This document shows, one piece after another, positions 1 to 7,829 of a stretch of DNA of 60,608 nucleotides (position 1 is the stretch's first letter; the number at the start of each line of letters is the position of its first letter). The position numbers were made by a program, and so were the translations under genes. The notes under the pieces were generated by a model that saw only the letters and a list, made by a program, of their open reading frames with translations, was not told the origin of the DNA and did no database searches. Origin of the DNA: Hungatella sp. UBA4396 (GTDB taxonomy: Bacteria > Bacillota > Clostridia > Lachnospirales > Lachnospiraceae); the NCBI GenBank assembly GCA_002389905.1, contig DGRE01000018.1, positions 1 through 60,608 on the forward strand, in the 5' to 3' direction.

Positions 1-17
1 GCAGGAGAACTTTCCTA

Positions 18-1064
18 TTACAAAATAAACAGGAATGAGAATTCCAGCGGCTCCGTAATGTTTCCTAAAAATGCAGTGAGACAGCAGGTGAGGATAACAC
101 CTTTGGCAATCTTTCTGTTTTTCAGGAAAGAGGTGCGGTACATGGCCAGACCTATGGCCGGCACACGGAACAGGGTTGTCAGCATCTGCGCACCTGCCAG
201 GTAACTGGTAAGGGTGGGCATAAGCTGGCCCCAGTATTCGCTGGATGGCCCTAAGTTAAATAATACTTCATTGGTTGCATTTAAGATTCCCACATACTCT
301 GTTCCATTGATCATGTAAGTTCCGCCGGCTTCTGTAAAGCGGACGATGGAAGCCAGAACATGATGGAGTCCAAAGGGAATCAGCGCACGGTTTAAAGCGT
401 AATAAATGGCATTTCCTATATAAGGTGTTGTGAAGATAAAGGAAATGCTGATAAGGAAATTGGTCAGCATATTCCAGAATACCGGAATGATCAGGCCAAT
501 AGGGATCATCAGTGCAAAAGTGATAATCGGAATGGACTTCTTTCCCCCAAAGAATGCGAATGCCAGAGGAAGCTCCAGACGGTAAAACCGGTCCGCCACC
601 TTGGCAGCCGTCAGACCTGCAATAATACCTCCCAGGGCCTCAATCTTTAATGTCTGAATCCCCAGAACCGTACCCTGCCCCACCTGAGCCGCAACATCTG
701 CCTCAGCCAGAGTTCCTGTCTGTTTTAAATAAACACTCATTACCACGTTCAGTGTCAAATAACCCACGACAGATGCAAAAACCGCAATCCCTTTTTCATT
801 TTTTGCCATGCCCTGGGCAACACCCATGGCAAACAGCAACGGAATATTGTTAAAAATAATACTTGTAATGGTTTGTAAACTGGACAAAACAAGCTTTAAA
901 ATTTCATTTCCAAAAATCGGAAATTTCTCTACCATGTAAGACTGCCCCAAAGCACTGCAAATTCCCATAACCATACCAATGGGTGCAAGAACTGCGATAG
1001 GCAGCAGCAGTGAACGTCCAAATATCTGGATACTGTCTTTCCAGCTAGACTTTTTATTTCCCAT
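18..1064 (-). CDS. PTS sugar EIIC (glucose family), C-terminally truncated
   Basis: This is a membrane sugar-translocating EIIC domain of the glucose/maltose PTS family. About nine hydrophobic segments are visible, with family motifs such as IPLLFAMGVAQG near residue 75, ALNRALIPFGLHH near 225 and GNITEPLEFSFLFI at the very end. That last motif is normally followed by roughly 60-100 more residues ending the EIIC fold, but here a TAA stop follows at once, giving 348 aa. No EIIB or EIIA domain is attached in the visible part. ATG 1064 has a good AAGGAAGGG ribosome site. The gene is divergent from a PRD-type regulator, which probably controls it. The cut could be a real truncation, an insertion junction or a sequence-edge artefact. 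Substrate unknown. Confidence 0.8.
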   Translation of the reverse strand: MGNKKSSWKDSIQIFGRSLLLPIAVLAPIGMVMGICSALGQSYMVEKFPIFGNEILKLVLSSLQTITSIIFNNIPLLFAMGVAQGMAKNEKGIAVFASVVGYLTLNVVMSVYLKQTGTLAEADVAAQVGQGTVLGIQTLKIEALGGIIAGLTAAKVADRFYRLELPLAFAFFGGKKSIPIITFALMIPIGLIIPVFWNMLTNFLISISFIFTTPYIGNAIYYALNRALIPFGLHHVLASIVRFTEAGGTYMINGTEYVGILNATNEVLFNLGPSSEYWGQLMPTLTSYLAGAQMLTTLFRVPAIGLAMYRTSFLKNRKIAKGVILTCCLTAFLGNITEPLEFSFLFIL

Positions 1065-1124
1065 ATTTTTTCCCTTCCTTTGTTATGACATTGTGGTTTT
1101 AAGGCGCGTCTTAAACTTATATTC

Positions 1125-1153
1125 ATTATGGCAAACTTTCTCGGACGCTTCAA
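1125..1153 (-). promoter_or_regulatory. Putative promoter for the PTS EIIC gene
   Basis: On the minus strand TTGAAG and CATAAT are 17 nt apart, 60 nt upstream of the EIIC start. The match to sigma-A consensus is moderate, and no experimental support is available. Confidence 0.4.
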
Positions 1154-1176
1154 GGCAAAAAAGATACATTTTATTG

Positions 1177-1205
1177 TTGCGTTTAGTTACCTTTAAATTT
1201 ATAAT
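1177..1205 (+). promoter_or_regulatory. Promoter for the PRD regulator
   Basis: TTGCGT, a 17-nt spacer and a perfect TATAAT lie 40 nt ahead of the regulator's ATG. It overlaps no gene and faces away from the EIIC gene, so the 180-nt gap serves two divergent units. Confidence 0.65.
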
Positions 1206-1244
1206 AGAACCATTACAATATGCCGGTATGGGAGGGATTATATT

Positions 1245-2792
1245 ATGGGATTGAGCTACAGCGATTTGAACCTGCTGCGCTTTGTACAAAGAAGACAGAA
1301 AATTTCCTTATCAAAGGCTGCGCTGCAGTTTGAAAAGGATGAAATATCCATACGGAGGACCGTTGACCGGATCAACCTCTTTTCCTCAAAGCCTTTGGTG
1401 GAAATAAAAAAAGGCTTCTGTTTAAGCCGTTTAAGCTACAAGGAATTTGTGGATTTTATCCAGCAGATCACCATGGAAGACTACGCCAGCTCCTACATTG
1501 AGCGAATCCGGGTCATGATTGTGACCATTTTCTTTCACGGCTATGTCAATGCCTCTTCCTTATATGAGAACTGGGGTATTTCCCTTACCACGAAAAAGCA
1601 GGATACCGCTTACTTAAGGAAGCTTCTGGAAGAACACGGACTTAAGCTTTTAACCTTAAAGAAAAAAGGGCTTACCATTGAAGGGGATGAGCTGCAGCTT
1701 CGCTTTCTGGTTCTTAACATCCTTCATCCTCTGCTGGAGTTTACAGCAGAAAACCGGATTGAAGCCCGATATGCCAACACTCCTCTGGAAAAGCAAAGCT
1801 ATCATCTGGCTAATGCTTATTTACAGCCTGTTTCCACCCAGGCAGTGAACCAACTGACTTCCTTTTTAACAGAATATCGCCTGTCCCTTAATTATCCGTC
1901 GAAAAAGTTTCTGCTGCTGTTTATCTGTATTATGGAAATCCGGCCTGTCAGCCAAGCTATGGAATTTTCTTACCGGCTGCCCCTGGCGCCTTTGAACATT
2001 CATTGTACTGACAAACCCCTGGAAAATAAGCTGTACAATGTGGTTCTCAGCATGATGAACTTTTCCAGAAGTCCTGACTTTCCCATGGACAACCGCCTGC
2101 GCCATACCACAGAACAGTTTACAGAGCAGGTGGTAAATCACTTAAAGAATCCATTTACACTCCAGGAGGAATTTATTCAGGAGCTTTACAGTTATTTTTA
2201 CCGGGAAATCACATTGAACCATTTTCACTGCACCTTTGTGGACAAGACCGTAGAAAATACCAGAGAACAGTTTTCAGACCTGTATGAGACCATACGGAAA
2301 TATGAGGTGTATTTTAAGGCGGCATACAACTTTTCCTTTATGGATGAACACCTTTCCACCCTGACGGTGCTGGTGCAGAAGCACATTCTGCGCAACCGCA
2401 CCGTAAGCCGTCATCATAAAAAAATTGTGGTAATGACCAGCATCAATTTTGAGCGGGTCAGCTTCTTTCTGGAACTGATCAAGGAATACGTGGAGCTGCA
2501 GTGGATGGGGACCCTCAATATTAACGAAATCCATGAGCTGAAAGACTTAGATTATGACTATATCTTCTGCTTTTCCTCCCGTATTTATAACATGCTTCAC
2601 GGACAAAACCTTCCTGTCATCCATATCAATTTCTTTGTGGGCAGCAGTGATGTGGAAAAACTTCTGACCTATGGATTTTCAACCCGGAAACACCGGTTTC
2701 CGGCCGCCCGCTTTGTATCGGAAATCGGCGGAAAAAGCGAGGCTGAAATGGAGGCTTATTTAAAGGAGAATTACGGGGATCATTTTGTATAA
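1245..2792 (+). CDS. BglG/Mga-type transcriptional regulator with PRD and EIIB-like region
   Basis: A 515-aa DNA-binding regulator. Residues 1-60 form a winged-helix region (SLSKAALQFEKDEISIRRTVDRI), followed by a second HTH-like segment near 95-150. The middle of the protein resembles PRD modules (FLLLFICIMEI near 225), and the C-terminus (about 385-480, KIVVMTSINFERVSFFLELI then YDYIFCFSS) resembles an EIIB-like domain. Such proteins sense PTS phosphorylation state and activate adjacent PTS genes. It starts at ATG 1245 behind GGAGGG and lies divergent from the EIIC gene, its probable target. The EIIB-like region lacks an obvious active-site cysteine at the usual N-terminal position, so sensing may differ. 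Family assignment is good; specificity is unknown. Confidence 0.75.
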   Translation: MGLSYSDLNLLRFVQRRQKISLSKAALQFEKDEISIRRTVDRINLFSSKPLVEIKKGFCLSRLSYKEFVDFIQQITMEDYASSYIERIRVMIVTIFFHGYVNASSLYENWGISLTTKKQDTAYLRKLLEEHGLKLLTLKKKGLTIEGDELQLRFLVLNILHPLLEFTAENRIEARYANTPLEKQSYHLANAYLQPVSTQAVNQLTSFLTEYRLSLNYPSKKFLLLFICIMEIRPVSQAMEFSYRLPLAPLNIHCTDKPLENKLYNVVLSMMNFSRSPDFPMDNRLRHTTEQFTEQVVNHLKNPFTLQEEFIQELYSYFYREITLNHFHCTFVDKTVENTREQFSDLYETIRKYEVYFKAAYNFSFMDEHLSTLTVLVQKHILRNRTVSRHHKKIVVMTSINFERVSFFLELIKEYVELQWMGTLNINEIHELKDLDYDYIFCFSSRIYNMLHGQNLPVIHINFFVGSSDVEKLLTYGFSTRKHRFPAARFVSEIGGKSEAEMEAYLKENYGDHFV

Positions 2793-2801
2793 CGAAATCC
2801 C

Positions 2802-3989
2802 TTAAAGCAGTTTTACAATAGGCTCTCCGATCATTCCCTCAGCTTTGCTTAAGCCAAAGTTTTCCAAAACCGTCACCCCTACCACAGCAAAGGTGTTCTG
2901 TTCGTCTATTTCTCCGCCATCAGTATAAGACGGGGAATATGCCAGTAACGGCACCTTTTCCCTGGTGTGGTCGCTTCCTTTATAGGTGGGATCGTTGCCG
3001 TGATCCGCTGTAATCATCAGAAGATCATCCTCTCCCAGCAGCGGCAAAAACTCGCCCAGCTTTTCATCAAACCGTTCCAGCTCCGCTCCGTATCCAGCTG
3101 CATCCCTCCGGTGTCCCCACAATGCATCAAAGTCCACCAGATTGACAAAGCACAGACCGTTAAAATCCCTTTTTGCAATTTCTATGGTCTGTTCCATTCC
3201 ATGAACACTGCTCTGGGACTTATTCCCTTCCGTCAGCCCTTCGCCGTCGAAAATATCATAGATTTTGCCCACACTGATCACATCAAGGCCCGCATTCTTT
3301 AACACATTGAGGGCAGTGTCTCCAAAAGGCTTTAATGCATAATCATGGCGGTTGGCAGTTCTTTTAAATTCGCCCTTTTTCATACCTACATAGGGCCTTG
3401 CAATAACTCTGCCCACCTTCCACTCGTCTTTTAAGGTCAGCTCTCTGGCAATTTCACAGCAGCGGTAAAGCTCCTGGAGGCCAAAGGTTTCCTCATGGGC
3501 ACATATCTGCAGAACCGAATCAGCAGAAGTATAGACAATCATGTCACCGGTGGCTATCTGATGCTCTCCCAGTTCGTCCATGATTTCCGTACCGCTGGCA
3601 GATTTATTCCCCACGATCTTATGTCCGGTGCGCTTTTCCAGTTCATCCAGCAGTTCTTTGGGAAAACCTGTTTCCGTAAAGGTCTGGAAAGGCTTTGTAA
3701 TATAAAGCCCCATCATCTCCCAATGGCCTGTCATGGTATCTTTTCCTACACTGGCTTCATTGAGCTTCCCGTAATATGCCTTAGGATCAGCAACAGGTTT
3801 TACATGATTTAAAGAACACAAATTTCCCAAACCAAACTTTTCTAAATTGGGCAGTGAAAGATGGCTTACCGAGGCATCGATATGTCCCAGAGTATTGCTG
3901 CCCTCATCGCCGTATTGGGCGGCATCAGCCATTTCTCCTATTCCCAAAGAATCAATAACAATGACAAAAACCCGTTTAAATCGTTTCAT
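2802..3989 (-). CDS. deoB: Phosphopentomutase DeoB
   Basis: Interconverts ribose-1-phosphate (or deoxyribose-1-phosphate) and the 5-phosphate, linking nucleoside salvage to the pentose phosphate pool; cytoplasmic. The 395-aa protein has the alkaline-phosphatase-superfamily start VFVIVIDSLGIGEMADAAQYGDEGSNT, the central SADSVLQICAHEE, and the metal-binding ITADHGNDPTYKGSDHTREKVP near 335. These are textbook DeoB signatures and the length is normal. The start at ATG 3989 is chosen because AAAAGGAGG lies directly upstream; the frame stays open 42 codons further but those residues are unlike the family. No other nucleoside genes are beside it. It converges with the PRD regulator, leaving only 9 nt between the stops. 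Confidence 0.96.
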   Translation of the reverse strand: MKRFKRVFVIVIDSLGIGEMADAAQYGDEGSNTLGHIDASVSHLSLPNLEKFGLGNLCSLNHVKPVADPKAYYGKLNEASVGKDTMTGHWEMMGLYITKPFQTFTETGFPKELLDELEKRTGHKIVGNKSASGTEIMDELGEHQIATGDMIVYTSADSVLQICAHEETFGLQELYRCCEIARELTLKDEWKVGRVIARPYVGMKKGEFKRTANRHDYALKPFGDTALNVLKNAGLDVISVGKIYDIFDGEGLTEGNKSQSSVHGMEQTIEIAKRDFNGLCFVNLVDFDALWGHRRDAAGYGAELERFDEKLGEFLPLLGEDDLLMITADHGNDPTYKGSDHTREKVPLLAYSPSYTDGGEIDEQNTFAVVGVTVLENFGLSKAEGMIGEPIVKLL

Positions 3990-4140
3990 ATGTCCTCCTT
4001 TTAGATTAATTTTAATCTCCAAAAACCCCTGATTCATCCGGCTTTTGGTTCTTTCGCACCAATCCGGGAAATCAGCCGGCCATTTACTTAATATAGTCTG
4101 TACGCAGCATATCACTTTCAGGCATTTCTTCCTTACTTTT

Positions 4141-4168
4141 ATTATACAATTCCAGGGGATTTTTGCAA
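4141..4168 (-). promoter_or_regulatory. Promoter for deoB
   Basis: On the minus strand TTGCAA, 16 nt and a perfect TATAAT lie about 150 nt upstream of the deoB start, giving a leader of about 145 nt. I found no riboswitch signature in that leader. Confidence 0.6.
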
Positions 4169-4195
4169 TGTCTTTCTGATTTTATTGATCTGTAT

Positions 4196-4250
4196 ACAAA
4201 AATACCCTGCACGCAAAACACGGAAAAAAAGCTGTGTTCCGCATGCAGGG
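4196..4250 (-). terminator. Intrinsic terminator after the MFS gene
   Basis: An imperfect hairpin pairs CCCTGCATGCGG with CCGTGTTTTGCGTGCAGGG-type sequence. On the minus strand it is followed by TATTTTTG, four nt after the stop of the MFS gene. It closes the bglP-bglA-licT-MFS operon. Confidence 0.7.
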
Positions 4251-4253
4251 TAA

Positions 4254-5435
4254 TCAGTCATGCCGGCCAATTTTATAGAATACCACCGCTCCAACACTCC
4301 CCAGACAGGCAATGCCTGCCAGAAGCAGATAACCGGTCCTCATTCCCGCCTCTGAGGCCACTGCACCTGTAAAAATGGGAAATGTTGTCATTCCTACCGC
4401 ATATACGGCCTGAAACAAGCCCATTGCCGTGGACTTGCTGCCGGCAGGAATCTGCTTCATTGCTTCGGAAGTGGTAAAAGAAAACAAAATACCCGTGGAC
4501 ATTCCCGGTAAAATTTGCAGGAGTAAAAGCACCGGTATATTCCCTGCGGCCGGAACCAGGACGCAGTACAGAGCCACAACGGTAAATACCAGAGGAATCC
4601 AGAATCTTGGCCCTTTACGGCTGCAGGCACCGGAAGCCGCAAAAGCAGCAAACCCCACGGAAGACATCATATAGATCACAGACGATATCCCCACAATTCC
4701 ATCGGATGCGCCCAGATTTTTCAATATCTGGTTTGTAAATGACATGGCAGTGGTAAGCTGTATCCCCTGCTGAATCAGGGCAAGAAAAGAAAACAGCCAC
4801 AGACTTCTGATTTTGCAGACAGAAAGCAGTTCCCCGGTTTTATGGATGCCGGGCTTAACATGAATTTCTTTGATCCTGACGGAAAGAAGAAAAGCCAATA
4901 AGCCTGCGCAGATGCTCAACATACAGATTCCGGCCATGCCGATCCGGCGGTAACTTAAGGTGCTGCAAACAAAGCCCAGAAGCATTCCAAAATTGTTGAA
5001 CAGCACGATCCGGCTGGTGGCAGCCTGCTGGTCCTGAGCTGAAAAATGGTTGGTGTAAAACACCATAAAGGAGATCCACATGGCAGAGGCCAGTCCGGAA
5101 AAAAGATTGGCAATCAGAAAACCGGTGCCATTGCACCAGAGTACCCGAAAAACCGATGCAGTTCCCGATGCAAGGGCTCCTGCCATAATAAAGTATTTAT
5201 GCCTTCCAACAGAATCCGCGCAAAGCCCTATGGGAAACCTTAACAAAAGCTGGGAAATTCCATAGGCTCCCACCACCATTCCGATCAATGCGCTTCCAAC
5301 TCCGGAAGCAGTTAAAAACGTGGTCTGATACGGAATGTACACATATTGTGCAAACCAGAACAGAGATACTATGGCAAGGTAGCGGATTTCCTGTTTGCGG
5401 GTAAAAGTAAGCTGGTTCAAAGTCTGTTCTTTCAT
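4254..5435 (-). CDS. Major facilitator superfamily transporter
   Basis: A 393-aa, 12-helix MFS protein. The loop between helices 2 and 3 carries the family signature in the form RFPIGLCADSVGRHK (about 66-80), and helices are evenly spread through the rest. Its ATG overlaps the licT stop by 4 nt, so it is translationally coupled as the last gene of the beta-glucoside operon. The context suggests efflux or uptake of a glucoside, aglycone or sugar by-product, but the sequence alone does not identify the substrate. Terminated by the hairpin right after its stop. Confidence 0.8.
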   Translation of the reverse strand: MKEQTLNQLTFTRKQEIRYLAIVSLFWFAQYVYIPYQTTFLTASGVGSALIGMVVGAYGISQLLLRFPIGLCADSVGRHKYFIMAGALASGTASVFRVLWCNGTGFLIANLFSGLASAMWISFMVFYTNHFSAQDQQAATSRIVLFNNFGMLLGFVCSTLSYRRIGMAGICMLSICAGLLAFLLSVRIKEIHVKPGIHKTGELLSVCKIRSLWLFSFLALIQQGIQLTTAMSFTNQILKNLGASDGIVGISSVIYMMSSVGFAAFAASGACSRKGPRFWIPLVFTVVALYCVLVPAAGNIPVLLLLQILPGMSTGILFSFTTSEAMKQIPAGSKSTAMGLFQAVYAVGMTTFPIFTGAVASEAGMRTGYLLLAGIACLGSVGAVVFYKIGRHD

Positions 5436-6289
5436 ATTTTCTTCCTTTGAGCGTATTCCTCTAAAATCCTGTGAATGTGAACGGCCAGGTACATTTCTTC
5501 CTGCTTGGACAGTTTTGAATCAAATTTTTCCTTGATAAAAATGCCGATCTTTTTCACGCATTCATATTCCCTGGGGCATTTCTCAAGTACATGGGTATAA
5601 AAGGAATCCTCATAATCGTATATATCCTGATTGCCGTTTACAAGCCTTTGTGCAAAGAGGCGCAGATGAGTTACAAAGCGGGTATAGCCGATGCCATCCT
5701 CGTCATAGAGAATGGAGAAGTTATATTTTACGATATCCAAAATTCCCTTGACTGTCTCAAATATCTTCTGGTTATCCATGCTGTCCAAATGATTTGTCTG
5801 CGCATTGATAAAATGAAAGGCAATGTTTCCGGCCTCATCCTCAGGCAGCTCCACCTGCAGCCGCTCTCTCATAAGCTTAAGAGCATACAGGCCTACCTGA
5901 TATTCCTTTGGATTAAAGCGTTTTAAGGTCTGCGTGTAAAAATTCTGTATTAAGATCCCTTCATTGTTCCTTTTTACAGCAAAAGACAGGTGGTCCGTAA
6001 GTCCCAGATAAATATGCTCCATCAGCACCATTCCATAGGTGTCAATGGCATAATCAATGACCTGTTTGGCCAGTTCAAAGTAGGTACTGTCTATTTCGGA
6101 AGCAAGCCTGATGATGTTTTTGGAAACAGACCGGTCCTTTAAGACAAATACCTTTTCAATGTCTTCACTTTTTAAACGGTGCCCGATGGACTTGTTAAAT
6201 CCGATTCCCTTGCCCATCAGGATCACCTCCCTTCCGCTGTCATCAAGCGCCAGCAGCAGGGAATTATTCATTACTTTTACAACCCTCAT
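5432..6289 (-). CDS. licT: LicT/BglG-type transcriptional antiterminator
   Basis: RNA-binding antiterminator that, when its PRDs are suitably phosphorylated, binds a RAT hairpin and prevents termination ahead of beta-glucoside PTS genes. The first 55 residues are the CAT RNA-binding domain (VVKVMNNSLLLALDDSGREVILMGKGIGF). PRD1 follows (LMEHIYLGLTDHLSFAVKR, then EDEAGNIAFHFINAQ) and then PRD2 (THLRLFAQRL, MYLAVHIHRI), with the expected regulatory histidines present. I place the start at ATG 6289 because MRVVKVMNN is the canonical N-terminus; the frame stays open ten codons upstream. It is the third gene of the operon, and a matching RAT site is found ahead of the first gene. Confidence 0.92.
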   Translation of the reverse strand: MRVVKVMNNSLLLALDDSGREVILMGKGIGFNKSIGHRLKSEDIEKVFVLKDRSVSKNIIRLASEIDSTYFELAKQVIDYAIDTYGMVLMEHIYLGLTDHLSFAVKRNNEGILIQNFYTQTLKRFNPKEYQVGLYALKLMRERLQVELPEDEAGNIAFHFINAQTNHLDSMDNQKIFETVKGILDIVKYNFSILYDEDGIGYTRFVTHLRLFAQRLVNGNQDIYDYEDSFYTHVLEKCPREYECVKKIGIFIKEKFDSKLSKQEEMYLAVHIHRILEEYAQRKKI

Positions 6290-6388
6290 AACCAACCCCA
6301 TTCCTATTATTCTCGCCAAAGCAGCCCGCCAAAGTCAAGCTTCCCTGACCTTGGCTGCTGCTCATGGAGTAATGAACCGGAGGTATAC

Positions 6389-7813
6389 TTAGAGTTCCTC
6401 TCCATTTGTTTCAATCACCCGCTTGTACCAGAAATAACTGTCCTTTTTCACGCGGCGTAAATCTTTTACATCATGGTCTTCCCGGTTTACATAGACAAAA
6501 CCATATCTCTTTCGGAAGCCTTGATGAGAGCTGAGAATATCTATAAAGGACCAGGGAGAATATCCCATAACCTGAACTCCGTCTTCTATGGCCTGGCTTA
6601 TAGCCTGTATATGAGCTCTCAAATAGCTGATCCGGTACTCATCATGGACTTTCTCATCCTCTGTCAGGGTGTCGGCAGCTCCCAGACCGTTTTCCGTAAT
6701 GATAAGGGGAAGATGGTACTTCTGATGATAACTGTTTAATACGGTCCGAAGACCCAGAGGGTCAATCTGGGCTCCATATTCGCTGGCAGCCAGATTCTCA
6801 TTCTTAATGTGGTGAAAATAGCCGTACATGTCAAAATCCACTTCATTGATGGGGTATGCCCTCTCTCCCACCGGATGGGTCTCATCGACTGGAAGGTGAC
6901 GGACACAGATGGTGCGGTAATAGTTTACGGCAATAAAATCCATGTCAGCGCCTTTTAAGATTTCCTCATCCTCAGGCTCCATGACCGGCACAATGTTCCT
7001 CTCTTCCAGATAACGCATGTAATAGCCGGGGTAACGGCCGTAATAATGCATGTCCAGACAGTAATCCGTCTTAAACCAGTCGTTCATCCTGGCTGCCCAC
7101 ACATCCTCCGGCTTGTTGGTTTCCGGATAGGTGCAGGTAGAAGATACTGCAGGGCCGATTTTTCCATTAGGTATGATGGAATGGCAGGCTTTCACGGCCA
7201 GGGCATGAGCCAGGAACATGTGATAGTCCATCTGGGCTCTCTGGCGGTCAGCTTCCCAGGCATCGTCTGTTGTGATGTTCACCCGTTCATCGACTCTTAC
7301 CATGAGATTCTGCTCATTGTGAACCTGCCAGCAGGTGACTCTGTCTCCAAAAGCTTCAAAGCATATTCTTGCATAGCGGTCAAAGGCTTTTACGCATTCC
7401 CTGGATTCCCAGCCATTATACTTTTCAACAAGGGCGTAAGGAAGATCAAAGTGATATAAGGTGATAAATGGCTCAATGCCATGTTCCAGCAGGCAGTCAA
7501 TGACCTTATTATAGAAATCGATCCCTTCCTGGTTCACCTCCCCGTCTCCATCAGGCACGATTCTGGCCCAGGCGATAGAGAACCGGTAAATCTTCATCCC
7601 AAGCTCCTTCATCAGCCAGATATCTTCCTCCCAATGGTGGTAGAAATCGCTGGCCACCTTGCTGTCAGCCTGAATCTCTGAACGTTTGAAAGAGTTTACA
7701 TCGGCAACGGTTGGTCCTTTTCCGCCTTCATCCCAGCCGCCTTCGATCTGGAATGCCGAAGAGGAAGCTCCCCATAAAAAGTCCTTTGGAAAATTTGATT
7801 TCGTTCCTTTCAT
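6389..7813 (-). CDS. bglA: 6-phospho-beta-glucosidase, GH1
   Basis: Cytoplasmic GH1 hydrolase that splits 6-phospho-beta-glucosides delivered by the PTS into glucose-6-phosphate and aglycone or sugar. The 474-aa protein begins with FPKDFLWGASSSAFQIEGGW, has the acid/base glutamate in VHNEQN (E167) and the nucleophile in IITENGLG (E374). The C-terminal lysine/tyrosine-rich stretch DLRRVKKDSYFWYKR is typical of phospho-specific members. ATG 7813 is chosen over an in-frame GTG two codons upstream because AAAGGAG is correctly spaced from the ATG. It lies 17 nt after bglP, its transporter. Confidence 0.95.
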   Translation of the reverse strand: MKGTKSNFPKDFLWGASSSAFQIEGGWDEGGKGPTVADVNSFKRSEIQADSKVASDFYHHWEEDIWLMKELGMKIYRFSIAWARIVPDGDGEVNQEGIDFYNKVIDCLLEHGIEPFITLYHFDLPYALVEKYNGWESRECVKAFDRYARICFEAFGDRVTCWQVHNEQNLMVRVDERVNITTDDAWEADRQRAQMDYHMFLAHALAVKACHSIIPNGKIGPAVSSTCTYPETNKPEDVWAARMNDWFKTDYCLDMHYYGRYPGYYMRYLEERNIVPVMEPEDEEILKGADMDFIAVNYYRTICVRHLPVDETHPVGERAYPINEVDFDMYGYFHHIKNENLAASEYGAQIDPLGLRTVLNSYHQKYHLPLIITENGLGAADTLTEDEKVHDEYRISYLRAHIQAISQAIEDGVQVMGYSPWSFIDILSSHQGFRKRYGFVYVNREDHDVKDLRRVKKDSYFWYKRVIETNGEEL

Positions 7814-7829
7814 ATGCACACTCCTTTTA

